Below are positions 9,643-17,635 of a stretch of DNA of 64,000 nt, in pieces. The translations under genes and the position numbers were made by a program. Position 1 is the first letter of the stretch. The number at the start of each line of letters is the position of its first letter. Below the pieces are notes generated by a model. The model was not told where the DNA came from and did not search any database. It saw nothing but the letters and a program-made list of their open reading frames with translations. Source of the stretch: Rhizobium sp. Root708 (lineage in GTDB: Bacteria; Pseudomonadota; Alphaproteobacteria; Rhizobiales; Rhizobiaceae). The stretch is from the NCBI RefSeq assembly GCF_001429725.1, contig NZ_LMHV01000041.1, forward strand, positions 1 through 64,000, read 5' to 3'.

Positions 9643-10421
9643 TGCTCCCCTCCCGTACCGGTCGGCGCCGGCAACTCGTCGATGGATTCCATTTCGCTGA
9701 GATCTACCTTCTTGGCGCTCGCCGGAATCTCGATGTTGTAGGATACGCTGGCGACGTCGGAGCCACTCTTGAAATCGTTGATCTCAAGCGTGTACTCGGG
9801 CGCCTGCACCACATGTTTGCTGGTGATCACATAGCGGCGCGGGATCGGTTTCGGGCCTGCCTCGATCCATATCTGCCAATCGACCTCGGGAGTGCGGAAT
9901 GCCAGATAGTCACATTCGATGCCATTCACGAATGCGCTGGATATGTGCTTGGCTTCCGTGACGTCGGTGATCAACTGATCGTAAACATCCGACGACAGGA
10001 GATCGGCGCCCGGCGCTTCGATGCCGGCATTCGTCATGCGGTCGATCAGTTCGTCGAGCGTGCCCTTTCCATCTATTTTGGCATAGGCGTCGAGGTTTTT
10101 GCCATGAACCGTCAGCGCCGAACCATCGAAGCTGACATCCAGGTCGGCATATCCACCGGTCCGAGACAGCCGCAGTTTATCGGGCCGCGTCAGGGTCGCC
10201 TTGCCGGAACTGACAAACTGCAGCTTTTCGAAATCCGGCGTGACGGCTTCGAGCGATGACTGATAGTCGAAGGACATCGTCTTCTGTTGCGCGAGAAAAT
10301 CGGACATCTTCTTCAGCAGGGCCTTGGCATCGTCCGCCCAGGCCGAGGTCGGTATGACAAGACTGGAAATAATCGAGGTGAAGATCAGTACTCGCCTCAG
10401 TCGCAGAGGTATCGATGACAT
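9639..10421 (-). CDS. DUF2092 family exported protein
   Basis: A 260-residue protein starting at the ATG at 10421 behind AAGGAAAGG; the frame is open upstream but that part has no signal sequence. An N-terminal signal peptide ends near ...TSAWADDAK. The mature part has the DUF2092 pattern: KMSDFLAQQKTMSFDYQSS, then KLQFVSSGKATLTRPDKLRLSR, then a late basic strand PRRYVITSKHV. The fold resembles LolA/LolB-type outer-membrane lipoprotein carriers, so a periplasmic lipid or lipoprotein-related role is possible but unproved. It is first gene of a two-gene unit with the small protein that overlaps its stop. Confidence 0.75.
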   Translation of the reverse strand: MSSIPLRLRRVLIFTSIISSLVIPTSAWADDAKALLKKMSDFLAQQKTMSFDYQSSLEAVTPDFEKLQFVSSGKATLTRPDKLRLSRTGGYADLDVSFDGSALTVHGKNLDAYAKIDGKGTLDELIDRMTNAGIEAPGADLLSSDVYDQLITDVTEAKHISSAFVNGIECDYLAFRTPEVDWQIWIEAGPKPIPRRYVITSKHVVQAPEYTLEINDFKSGSDVASVSYNIEIPASAKKVDLSEMESIDELPAPTGTGGEQ

Positions 10422-10504
10422 GACGATGCCTTTCCTTGATCCGTCATAGATTTTGATGGAAGGCGCGGTGGTCTTACGCTCGACGATCGCGCCGGCAGTT
10501 GACG

Positions 10505-11290
10505 CTATAGGCCAGAAGTCAGAACGCGATGGCATCCGGGCGAGACGCGCTGGATGTTATCGCGCAGGCACGCGATGCCCCGCCCGCCGCCGAGCGGCAC
10601 CATCCGGCAGAGTGAACGAAAGTCCGGCCCGCAGGCGTCGCGAAGGATAACGACCTCTTCTCGCGGCGAAAACGTTGGCATCGCCATTTTCGGTGTCGCC
10701 GGAGCCGTTGCGGCATTGGCGCTCGGCGCCGCGATCGAACCTGTTGTCGTCGAGATGGCGCTGACTGCCTGCTGGCATGGAGCCGAAAGCTTGGCGCTTT
10801 GCTGCTGCAGGCAGGACAGAGCGTGTTGTCCGCCGGGCTGGACACCCGGGCATTGGGCCATAAAGTCCCGCTGGCAAGCCGACTTGACGGCATTGCGCTG
10901 TGCCTGTGTGGGCTGGACGGAGGTGCTTTGTGGCGCGGCGGGCGCGGGCGGCGCAGCGGCAGTGTCGCCCGTTTGCGTTGGCTGGGCGGAGGAGGATTTC
11001 GGCTTGGTGCTGATTGCCGAGACGGCCTTCTTGCATGCCGGCGCCAGGGTCGCATCGTGCTGTTGCAAACAGGTCAACGCCTCGATACCGCCCGGCTGAA
11101 CCCCGGAACATTTCGCGATAAAATCAGAGCGGCAGGCGGACCGGATCGCATTGCGCTGCTCGTCCGTCGGAGCCTGCGCGGCAGCGCCGAACGCGAAGAG
11201 ACATGCGACCCCAATGCCATAAAGCAAACTTAGCCGAAGCAAAGCGAAGCGCTGGCGGGTGCTTCCCGCGAATGGAATTCGGTTTTGCAT
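10505..11290 (-). CDS. Exported protein with three cysteine-rich (GLG1-like) repeats
   Basis: A 261-residue protein starting at ATG 11290 behind GGGGGG. A signal peptide precedes ...AFGAAAQAPTDEQ. The mature chain holds three repeats, each with four cysteines in exactly the spacing C-x7-C-x12-C-x11-C and the core ACxxDFxxxC followed by PGG or LGG. Proline/alanine-rich linkers separate them. The pattern resembles the cysteine-rich repeat of Golgi apparatus protein 1; a bacterial function is not established. The conserved four-cysteine module suggests two disulphides per repeat in the periplasm. It stands alone, divergent from glgX. Confidence 0.7.
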   Translation of the reverse strand: MQNRIPFAGSTRQRFALLRLSLLYGIGVACLFAFGAAAQAPTDEQRNAIRSACRSDFIAKCSGVQPGGIEALTCLQQHDATLAPACKKAVSAISTKPKSSSAQPTQTGDTAAAPPAPAAPQSTSVQPTQAQRNAVKSACQRDFMAQCPGVQPGGQHALSCLQQQSAKLSAPCQQAVSAISTTTGSIAAPSANAATAPATPKMAMPTFSPREEVVILRDACGPDFRSLCRMVPLGGGRGIACLRDNIQRVSPGCHRVLTSGL

Positions 11291-11326
11291 GATCCCCCCA
11301 AAGGACTTTGTCTGAACAAGCGGTGT

Positions 11327-11340
11327 GAGAACTGGTTCTC
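11327..11340. promoter_or_regulatory. Palindrome in glgX/cys-repeat divergent gap
   Basis: A perfect inverted repeat GAGAAC-TG-GTTCTC lies 37 bases upstream of the cysteine-repeat gene, in the 229-base divergent gap. It could be an operator for that gene. No recognised regulator matches it. Confidence 0.3.
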
Positions 11341-11499
11341 TACTTTGTCGAGAAAATTGCGTTGCTGCGCGAAATGCGGTGCCGAGTGAAACGCCGGGAT
11401 ACACAAGCAATATTAGCATTAAATAATTTATGACGCTAGAAACAACTGCAGCTAGTACGGATTAAACCCACGACGGGACCTGCTGTGCGGACAAGAAGA

Positions 11500-11524
11500 G
11501 GAACAAATTATCGAGGAGGGTGTT
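11500..11524 (+). promoter_or_regulatory. Candidate EcfG-type stress promoter of glgX
   Basis: GGAAC at 11500-11504, 16 bases, then TGTT at 11521-11524. Transcription would start near 11531, which favours the ATG at 11556 as the glgX start rather than the GTG/TTG codons at 11520-11526. The -10 is weaker than the CGTT consensus. Confidence 0.4.
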
Positions 11525-11555
11525 GTTGTCGCGCCAAACGCAGGATGGGGCTTTC

Positions 11556-13646
11556 ATGACGCGACAATCAGCATACGAAATCGAAGCCGGCGACTTTACG
11601 ACCTTGGGCGCCACGCCGACCGAGGACGGCGTCAACTTCGCCCTCTTCAGCGCGCATGCGGAACGCGTCGAGCTCTGCCTTTTCGATGAGAACGGCGGTC
11701 GGGAAGAGCGTATCCTCCTGCCGGAGTACACCAACGAAATCTGGCACGGCCACGTGCGCGGTCTCAAACCCGGGGCGCTCTACGGCTACCGCGTTCATGG
11801 ACCTTACGATCCCGAACGCGGGCACCGCTTCAATCCCAACAAGCTGCTGATCGACCCCTATGCCCGGGAGATCGTCGGTGAGGTCAAATGGGGGCAGGCG
11901 ACGTTCGGGTATGACATCGAGCACGAGGAAAAGGATCTGTCCTTCGACGAAAGCGACAGCGCTTCCTCCATGCCGAAATGCAGGGTTATCGATCCCTCGC
12001 GCTTGATCGACAAGCCGGAGGCGAAGCCGGGAACGCCGTGGCCCCGGACCATATTCTACGAAGCGCATGTGAAAGGCATGACGCAATTGCACCCGGCAAT
12101 TCCCGAGCAACTGCGCGGGACGTTCGAGGGATTGGGTCATCGCAAGATCGTCGACTATGTGAAAGCGCTCGGAGTAAGCTCTATCGAGCTGCTTCCGGTC
12201 CATTACTTCCCCGACGACCCTCATCTGCTCGACAAGGGGCTCAAGAACTACTGGGGATACAACACGATTGGCTTCTTTGCCCCGGCGACACGCTACTACG
12301 GACCCAACGGACTTGCCGGCTTCCGCGACATGGTCCGCGCCTTCCACGATGCGGGCATCGAAGTCATCCTCGACGTTGTCTATAATCATACGGCGGAAGG
12401 AAACGAGCTCGGACCAACGCTGTCCTTCAAGGGGATCGACAACTTCTCCTACTATCGGACGCTGGCGGACCAATCGCGCTACTATGTCAACGACACCGGT
12501 ACCGGCAATACCGTGAACACCTCGCATCCGCGAGTCCTGCAGATGATCACGGATTCCCTGCGCTACTGGGCAGAGGTGATGAACATCGACGGTTTTCGCT
12601 TCGATCTCGGCACCATCCTCGGCCGGGAGCCCGAAGGCTTCGATCAACGGGGCGGCTTCTTCGACGCCGTTGGCCAGGATCCGGTACTCTCCCGCCTGAA
12701 ACTCATCGGCGAACCGTGGGACATCGGCCCGGGCGGATATCAGGTCGGCGGCTTTCCGCCGGGCTGGGCGGAATGGAACGACAAGTACCGCGATACGATG
12801 CGTGACTACTGGAAGGACGAGGACGGCACGGCCGGCGACTTTGCCGCGCGGGTGCTTGGTTCCGGCGACATCTACGATCTTCGCGGGCGCAGACCGTGGG
12901 CAAGCGTGAACTTCGTCACGGCGCATGACGGCTTCACCCTGAACGACCTTGTTTCCTATGACGAGAAACACAACGAGGCCAACGGCGAGGAGAACAAGGA
13001 CGGCCACGACCATAACCGGAGCTTCAACTATGGCGCCGAAGGTCCGACCGATGACGAGACGATCAACGAAATCAGGGAGCGCCAGAAACGCAATCTGCTG
13101 GCGACGCTTCTACTCTCGCACGGCGTGCCGATGCTCCTTGCAGGAGACGAATTGGGCCGCAGCCAGATGGGCAACAATAACGGCTATTGCCAGGATGACG
13201 AACTGAGCTGGTTGCACTGGCAGGACCTGCCGGAAAGCGCAAAAAAGCTTTCCGATTTCACGCGTCGACTGATCGATGTTCGCCAGGCTCAACCACTCCT
13301 TCGGCGCGAAAACTGGCGCGACGGAATGGTGATCCGTTGGCTTAATCCGACCGGTGGCGAACAGACGGAAGAGCATTGGCAGGACGAGGGAAGCACCACG
13401 CTCGGCCTTCATCTGTTCTACGAAGAGCCGCGGGAAAATGCCGAGCATTGGAGCGAAGCCCTGCTCCTGTTCAATCCTCATGACGGCGAAGTCGCGTTTC
13501 ACCTCCCGCAACACGCGGGCGGACCTTGGAAGATCGAACTGACGACCGCGGATCCCGACGCCGTGCCAGGCGGCATCCATGACGCCGCGGACTATACGCT
13601 GCGAGCGCGAAGCCTGGTGCTGTTGCGGCCCGCAGGACGAGATTGA
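11556..13646 (+). CDS. glgX: Glycogen debranching enzyme GlgX/TreX
   Basis: A GH13 isoamylase-type enzyme that hydrolyses alpha-1,6 branch points of glycogen or maltodextrin. From ATG 11556 it has 696 residues, normal for GlgX. An N-terminal CBM48-like domain (TPTEDGVNFALFSAHAERVELCLF) precedes the catalytic barrel. The barrel shows the nucleophile region IDGFRFDLGTILGREP, the acid/base glutamate in KLIGEPWDIG and the transition-state aspartate in NFVTAHDGFTLNDL. GTG and TTG codons at 11520-11526 follow a GAGGAGG and are alternative starts. With treY and treZ within 8 kb it forms the TreXYZ route from glycogen to trehalose. Confidence 0.9.
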   Translation: MTRQSAYEIEAGDFTTLGATPTEDGVNFALFSAHAERVELCLFDENGGREERILLPEYTNEIWHGHVRGLKPGALYGYRVHGPYDPERGHRFNPNKLLIDPYAREIVGEVKWGQATFGYDIEHEEKDLSFDESDSASSMPKCRVIDPSRLIDKPEAKPGTPWPRTIFYEAHVKGMTQLHPAIPEQLRGTFEGLGHRKIVDYVKALGVSSIELLPVHYFPDDPHLLDKGLKNYWGYNTIGFFAPATRYYGPNGLAGFRDMVRAFHDAGIEVILDVVYNHTAEGNELGPTLSFKGIDNFSYYRTLADQSRYYVNDTGTGNTVNTSHPRVLQMITDSLRYWAEVMNIDGFRFDLGTILGREPEGFDQRGGFFDAVGQDPVLSRLKLIGEPWDIGPGGYQVGGFPPGWAEWNDKYRDTMRDYWKDEDGTAGDFAARVLGSGDIYDLRGRRPWASVNFVTAHDGFTLNDLVSYDEKHNEANGEENKDGHDHNRSFNYGAEGPTDDETINEIRERQKRNLLATLLLSHGVPMLLAGDELGRSQMGNNNGYCQDDELSWLHWQDLPESAKKLSDFTRRLIDVRQAQPLLRRENWRDGMVIRWLNPTGGEQTEEHWQDEGSTTLGLHLFYEEPRENAEHWSEALLLFNPHDGEVAFHLPQHAGGPWKIELTTADPDAVPGGIHDAADYTLRARSLVLLRPAGRD

Positions 13647-13692
13647 AAGCGAGCGCGATCCGACACTATCGCAACAGAAAACCACGAATTGT

Positions 13693-13717
13693 GGAACAAT
13701 GACACCGCCCCTCGGTT
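13693..13717 (+). promoter_or_regulatory. Candidate EcfG-type promoter of the 13743 ORF
   Basis: GGAAC at 13693-13697, 16 bases, then GGTT at 13714-13717. The predicted transcription start near 13724 leaves room for the GGGAGG ribosome site and ATG at 13743. Confidence 0.5.
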
Positions 13718-13742
13718 TTCCATGCGAAAGGGAGGCCAGGAG

Positions 13743-13955
13743 ATGAGCAAAACACCTTCGTTAGAACTTGCCGAGGAGTACATTCGGCTTGGCGGCCGGC
13801 GTCGATCCAAGATCGACGACAATATCGTGAGCACTCGGCTGTGGGAAGAGGAGACGCCTGAGGCACAAGCCTTCTGGCGCCAGCATATCGAGTCGCTCGA
13901 TGAAAAACACAGGCAGCAGGTCGAGGTTCATCTCCCATCGATCTCGGACGTTTAG
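13743..13955 (+). CDS. Small hypothetical stress-associated protein
   Basis: A 70-residue acidic, soluble protein starting at ATG 13743 behind GGGAGGCCAGGAG. It has no signal or membrane segment and no domain I can name; it is charged and probably helical (LAEEYIRLGGRRRSKIDDNI). It lies between glgX and a DUF982 gene and has its own stress-type promoter. Confidence 0.6.
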   Translation: MSKTPSLELAEEYIRLGGRRRSKIDDNIVSTRLWEEETPEAQAFWRQHIESLDEKHRQQVEVHLPSISDV

Positions 13956-14012
13956 CGCCACTTGCCGCCCCCCATCGAAGCCGCCGGTGCAATGCGCCGG
14001 CAAGAGGTTCCC

Positions 14013-14261
14013 ATGGACAAGAAATGGATAAAGCCGCTTTCCTATGCACTGCCGCAGACCGGCGACTTCAAGACGATCGGCAGCGTCGGTGAGGCAATGG
14101 TGGCGTTGCGGAGCAACTGGCCCGTGGTCGCCGGCCGACAGCTGCGCGAAGCGCGCAAAATCTGCATCGAAGTTCTCGAGGGAAAACGACCGGCAGCTGA
14201 GGCCCGCCGCGCATTTATTGCCGCCGCCGTCGAGGCTCATGTGTTCGTAAAAGAGAAGTAG
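14013..14261 (+). CDS. DUF982 domain protein
   Basis: An 82-residue protein that fits DUF982, a small family abundant in Rhizobiales. The core runs through IGSVGEAMVALRSNWPV, then a mid segment AARKICIEVLEG-like (ARKICIEVLEGKRPA), and ends with EARRAFIAAAVEAHVFV. Start taken at ATG 14013 behind AAGAGG; the frame is open further upstream. Function unknown; family members are often near stress and plasmid genes. Confidence 0.75.
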   Translation: MDKKWIKPLSYALPQTGDFKTIGSVGEAMVALRSNWPVVAGRQLREARKICIEVLEGKRPAAEARRAFIAAAVEAHVFVKEK

Positions 14262-14278
14262 GGCCGGTTCTGTCCGCG

Positions 14279-14298
14279 GAAGGCAAAAGGTTGCCTTC
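14279..14298 (+). terminator. Hairpin after the DUF982 gene
   Basis: A perfect 8-base stem GAAGGCAA / TTGCCTTC with a four-base loop, 18 bases after the DUF982 stop. There is no long T run, so it may be a weak terminator or an RNA-stabilising stem. Confidence 0.45.
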
Positions 14299-14360
14299 GC
14301 TGACATCGGCCTATGTTTGATCCAGTAACCCTTTGAAGAGAGAGTGGAAAGGAAGATGAA

Positions 14361-14624
14361 ATGAGACCGATCGCGATCTTGCTTGTTGTCACTGGCATAG
14401 CTGCCGCCAGCGGCTGCACCCCCACAGAGAAGGGCGCCGGCATTGGAGCAGCTACCGGAGCCGTCGTTGGCGGCGTTGCAACCGGCAACGTCCGGGGGGC
14501 CGCAGTTGGCGCAGCCGTCGGTGGTGTTGCAGGCGCTGTGATTGGCAACGTCGCCGATCAGCCCGGGCAGTGCTATTACCGGGATCAATATGGACGCCAA
14601 TACGTGGCAGCCTGCCCGCGATAG
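14361..14624 (+). CDS. Glycine-zipper lipoprotein
   Basis: An 87-residue lipoprotein. The signal ends in an ASGC lipobox (cysteine near residue 19). A glycine-zipper segment follows with repeated GxxxG/GAxxG steps (GIGAATGAVVGGVATG, AAVGAAVGGVAGAVIG) capable of forming a membrane-associated hairpin. The C-terminus is polar with YRDQYGRQY and a cysteine. Such proteins are common outer-membrane or envelope-stress lipoproteins. The role here is unproven. Confidence 0.75.
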   Translation: MRPIAILLVVTGIAAASGCTPTEKGAGIGAATGAVVGGVATGNVRGAAVGAAVGGVAGAVIGNVADQPGQCYYRDQYGRQYVAACPR

Positions 14625-14635
14625 GGCCGCATTTC

Positions 14636-14661
14636 GGCAGATGGCATCCGTGTCATCTGCC
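14636..14661 (+). terminator. Hairpin after the glycine-zipper gene
   Basis: A perfect 8-base stem GGCAGATG / CATCTGCC with a 10-base loop starts 11 bases after the stop codon. It is followed by CCCACC, not a T run. Confidence 0.45.
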
Positions 14662-14683
14662 CCCACCAAGACGGAAAACTGAA

Positions 14684-14878
14684 ATGCTGATCGGTGAACA
14701 GATTGTGGCTGCAAGGGCCTTGCTCCGATGGGACCGCGACGAGCTTGCCGATGCATCCGGCGTGCCGGCTTCCGTGATTGAAGCGTTGGAAGCGTCAAAG
14801 GAAGATGTTGCCGCCTTAGGCCAAGGACGCATCCTGCTCGATGCGATCGAGGCGGCTGGGGTGATGGTCTTTGATTAA
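14684..14878 (+). CDS. Short helix-turn-helix (XRE-like) protein
   Basis: A 64-residue protein beginning at ATG 14684. It is essentially one HTH: QIVAARALLRWDRDELADASGVPASVIEALE, as in Cro/C1-type regulators, then an acidic tail. Length fits minimal XRE-like proteins found singly in rhizobia. The partner operator is unknown; DNA binding is inferred from the motif alone. Confidence 0.6.
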   Translation: MLIGEQIVAARALLRWDRDELADASGVPASVIEALEASKEDVAALGQGRILLDAIEAAGVMVFD

Positions 14879-15056
14879 GGCCCAGTCGACGGCGGCCCCG
14901 GCGTAAGAATGCTGCGCCGCCCCTCCTCCGCCATCGACACCAACACCACCCAAACCGTCCAATACAGCGAATATCTCGAGAACGATGCGCCTCCGGGGGC
15001 TGGCGGCTGAGCGCTCAGTCACGCGCCTGCGCCATTCCTGCACCCCTGCATCTTTC

Positions 15057-15081
15057 GGAACCAACTCGGCTCGCGGCAGTT
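15057..15081 (+). promoter_or_regulatory. Candidate EcfG-type stress promoter of treY
   Basis: GGAAC at 15057-15061, 16 bases, then AGTT at 15078-15081. The first eleven bases, GGAACCAACTC, are identical to those of the topoisomerase IB promoter at 19560. Confidence 0.6.
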
Positions 15082-15136
15082 TCGCTAGCGCCGCCCGATA
15101 ACCCCTGCGGAAGCGCAGCCAGCCGAGGGATGTTCC

Positions 15137-17635
15137 ATGCCTATTCCGACCGCGACCTATAGGCTGCAATTTCGCAATGGGATGACTTTTTCGGACGCGG
15201 CCGCCTCGGTCCCCTACTTGAAGTCACTTGGCGTCAGCCATCTCTATGCCTCGCCTATTTTTGCCGCCACAAGCGGGTCAACGCACGGCTATGACATCAT
15301 CGATCCCAACAGCGTGGATCCCGCAATAGGAGGCCGGGAAGGCTTTGATCAGCTGGTCGCTGCCCTGAAGTCATCAGGCTTGCAACTCATCCTCGACATC
15401 GTCCCGAACCACATGGCTGCCTCGCTGGAGAGCCCGTGGTGGGAAAGCGTCCTGCAACTTGGAAAAGCCAGTCCTCATGCCTCCTTCTTCGATATCGACT
15501 GGACGAGGCGTATCACCCTTCCCGTGCTCGACAGGCCCTTCGAGGAAGCGGTGGCCAGTGGCCTGATCGGGCTTGCACGCCACCAGGCGACGGGCGAACC
15601 TCGTCTCGCCTACTACGATCAGCTTTATCCGCTCGATCCGCAGAGCATCGCCGGAATAGAACGTCTCGCCGGAGACGAGCAGCCCCGGGGAAGGCTTTCG
15701 GCCGACGCCTCCTTCCTTAGCGCGCTTCACCAGAGCCAGCATTGGCAACTGATCGACTGGAAGGATGCCGCAACGGATTTGAGTTATCGGCGGTTCTTCG
15801 AAGTCACAGGCCTCGTCGGAATGCGCGTCGAGGATCAGGAGGTCTTCGACCGCACTCATCGTCCGATTATCGACCTCGTGAAGTCTGGCTGCGTGCAGGG
15901 ACTTCGAATAGACCACATCGACGGGCTGGCCGATCCGGCAGGTTATCTTGCCAAATTGCGCGCGGCTGTCGGCGAAGAAACCTACATCTTGGTCGAGAAG
16001 ATCGTTGCGCGTGATGAACATCTGCCCGCCAATTGGCCGGTCGCAGGCACGACCGGCTATGAGGTGATTGCAAGCCTCGGGCCGCTGTTCATCGATAGAG
16101 ATGGTCTGGACGCGCTTCATGTCGCCTATCGGGCAGTTGCGCCGGACCAAGCCGATTTCGCGGCGGTCTTGCACAAGGCCAAACACAAGATGGTGCGGCA
16201 GAACTTTGCCGGCGAGCGCGCCAGGCTAGGCGAATTGGCGAGCACTGCATTACCGGACATTCCGCGCGAAACGCTGGACCGTGCCATCACGGACATTCTT
16301 GTCGCTTTTCCGGTTTACCGAACCTATGGCACGACAGGCAGCCTTGAGGGAAATGACCGCGATCTGTTGGAAACGGTAGTCGCCAAGGCCAGCGAGGTTT
16401 CCGATGCACCTGATGTTATCAATAGCATTGGGCGCATCCTCCTCGACCCCGGCGTCGAAGTCGCAACAGAACTGCGCCGTCGCCTGCAACAGCTGACAGG
16501 ACCAGTGATCGCCAAGGCGATGGAGGACACCGCCTTCTATCGTTACAACAGGCTGCTCGCCCTCAACGAGGTGGGCTGCGATCCCGACATCGTCGGCGAC
16601 GCACTTCACGACTTCCATGAGGCGATGCAAAACCGCGCCCGGAAACAGCCCCATGGCCTCACGACCACCGCCACACATGACACCAAACGCGGCGAGGATG
16701 CCCGCGCACGCCTATACGGACTGACGGAGCATGCCGAAGAATGGATCGCCGGGTTTCAGCGCTGGCAGAAAATCAACCGGCAATTTGTCTCGGGGAAGGC
16801 GGATCGCCCCTTGCCTGACACCAACACCCAATGGATGCTCTATCAGGCACTGGCGGGGGCCTGGCCCGAATATCCGGACACGATCGACGACAGCTTTCGC
16901 GACCGGTTCAAAGCCTATGCGGAAAAGGCCATTCGCGAAGCGAAGACCCACACCGACTGGGGTAGACCAGACGAACCGTACGAAACCGCTGTCCTGGATT
17001 TCACCGCCGGTCTGCTGAGCGACGAGAACGCGACGTTCCGGGCGGATTTTCAGGATCTGATAACGGTTCTGATCACAGCAGGACACCTGAACAGCCTCTC
17101 CCAGACGTTGGTCAAACTGACAATTCCCGGCGTCCCTGATATTTATCAAGGATCCGAGCAGGCCGATCTCAGCCTCGTCGATCCCGACAACCGTCGGCCG
17201 GTCGACTTTCAACAGCTTCAGACGGATCTCCAGACACAGTCAACAGGCGATCGTTCCCCGTGGCAGCGCAAGCAGATGATGATTGCGACGATACTGGCAC
17301 TACGTCAGGATCGTCGTGAGCTGTTTTCGCGCGGGAGCTACCAGCCGCTCGCTGTCAGTGGCCCCCGACGCGACAAAATCGTCGCGTTCGTTCGCCAAGA
17401 TCGCACACAGTTCAGCATTACTGTCGCACCGCGACTGCTTTCCGGCCACGTCGATCCGACGACGCTGAAAACCGCGCCTGGCTTCTGGGCTGATACACGC
17501 ATCGATCTGCCACCCGCGGTCGCGGGACGACGCCGTGATTTCCTCAGCGATTCCGGCATTGTCGAAGGGCGCACGATCGATTTGGACGCGCTGCTCCAGG
17601 TACAGCCCTACGCTTTGCTGATCTCGGCCGATTGA
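15137..17635 (+). CDS. treY: Malto-oligosyltrehalose synthase TreY
   Basis: An 832-residue GH13 enzyme that turns the reducing-end maltose of a maltodextrin into trehalose by intramolecular transglycosylation. It opens with PTATYRLQFRNGMTF, a TreY hallmark. Catalytic regions are visible: DIVPNHMA near residue 85, nucleophile LRIDHIDGLADP, acid/base EKIVA, and the third acid in TTTATHDTKRGEDARAR. The ATG at 15137 follows GAGGGA. Its last 28 bases overlap the 3' end of treZ on the opposite strand, so the two genes converge. Trehalose made by TreYZ protects against desiccation and osmotic stress. Confidence 0.93.
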   Translation: MPIPTATYRLQFRNGMTFSDAAASVPYLKSLGVSHLYASPIFAATSGSTHGYDIIDPNSVDPAIGGREGFDQLVAALKSSGLQLILDIVPNHMAASLESPWWESVLQLGKASPHASFFDIDWTRRITLPVLDRPFEEAVASGLIGLARHQATGEPRLAYYDQLYPLDPQSIAGIERLAGDEQPRGRLSADASFLSALHQSQHWQLIDWKDAATDLSYRRFFEVTGLVGMRVEDQEVFDRTHRPIIDLVKSGCVQGLRIDHIDGLADPAGYLAKLRAAVGEETYILVEKIVARDEHLPANWPVAGTTGYEVIASLGPLFIDRDGLDALHVAYRAVAPDQADFAAVLHKAKHKMVRQNFAGERARLGELASTALPDIPRETLDRAITDILVAFPVYRTYGTTGSLEGNDRDLLETVVAKASEVSDAPDVINSIGRILLDPGVEVATELRRRLQQLTGPVIAKAMEDTAFYRYNRLLALNEVGCDPDIVGDALHDFHEAMQNRARKQPHGLTTTATHDTKRGEDARARLYGLTEHAEEWIAGFQRWQKINRQFVSGKADRPLPDTNTQWMLYQALAGAWPEYPDTIDDSFRDRFKAYAEKAIREAKTHTDWGRPDEPYETAVLDFTAGLLSDENATFRADFQDLITVLITAGHLNSLSQTLVKLTIPGVPDIYQGSEQADLSLVDPDNRRPVDFQQLQTDLQTQSTGDRSPWQRKQMMIATILALRQDRRELFSRGSYQPLAVSGPRRDKIVAFVRQDRTQFSITVAPRLLSGHVDPTTLKTAPGFWADTRIDLPPAVAGRRRDFLSDSGIVEGRTIDLDALLQVQPYALLISAD

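Noticed and set aside
11327..11340. GAGAAC-TG-GTTCTC read as a LexA (SOS) box
   Set aside because: Alphaproteobacterial LexA sites have direct GTTC-N7-GTTC half-sites; the spacing here is wrong and no SOS gene adjoins.
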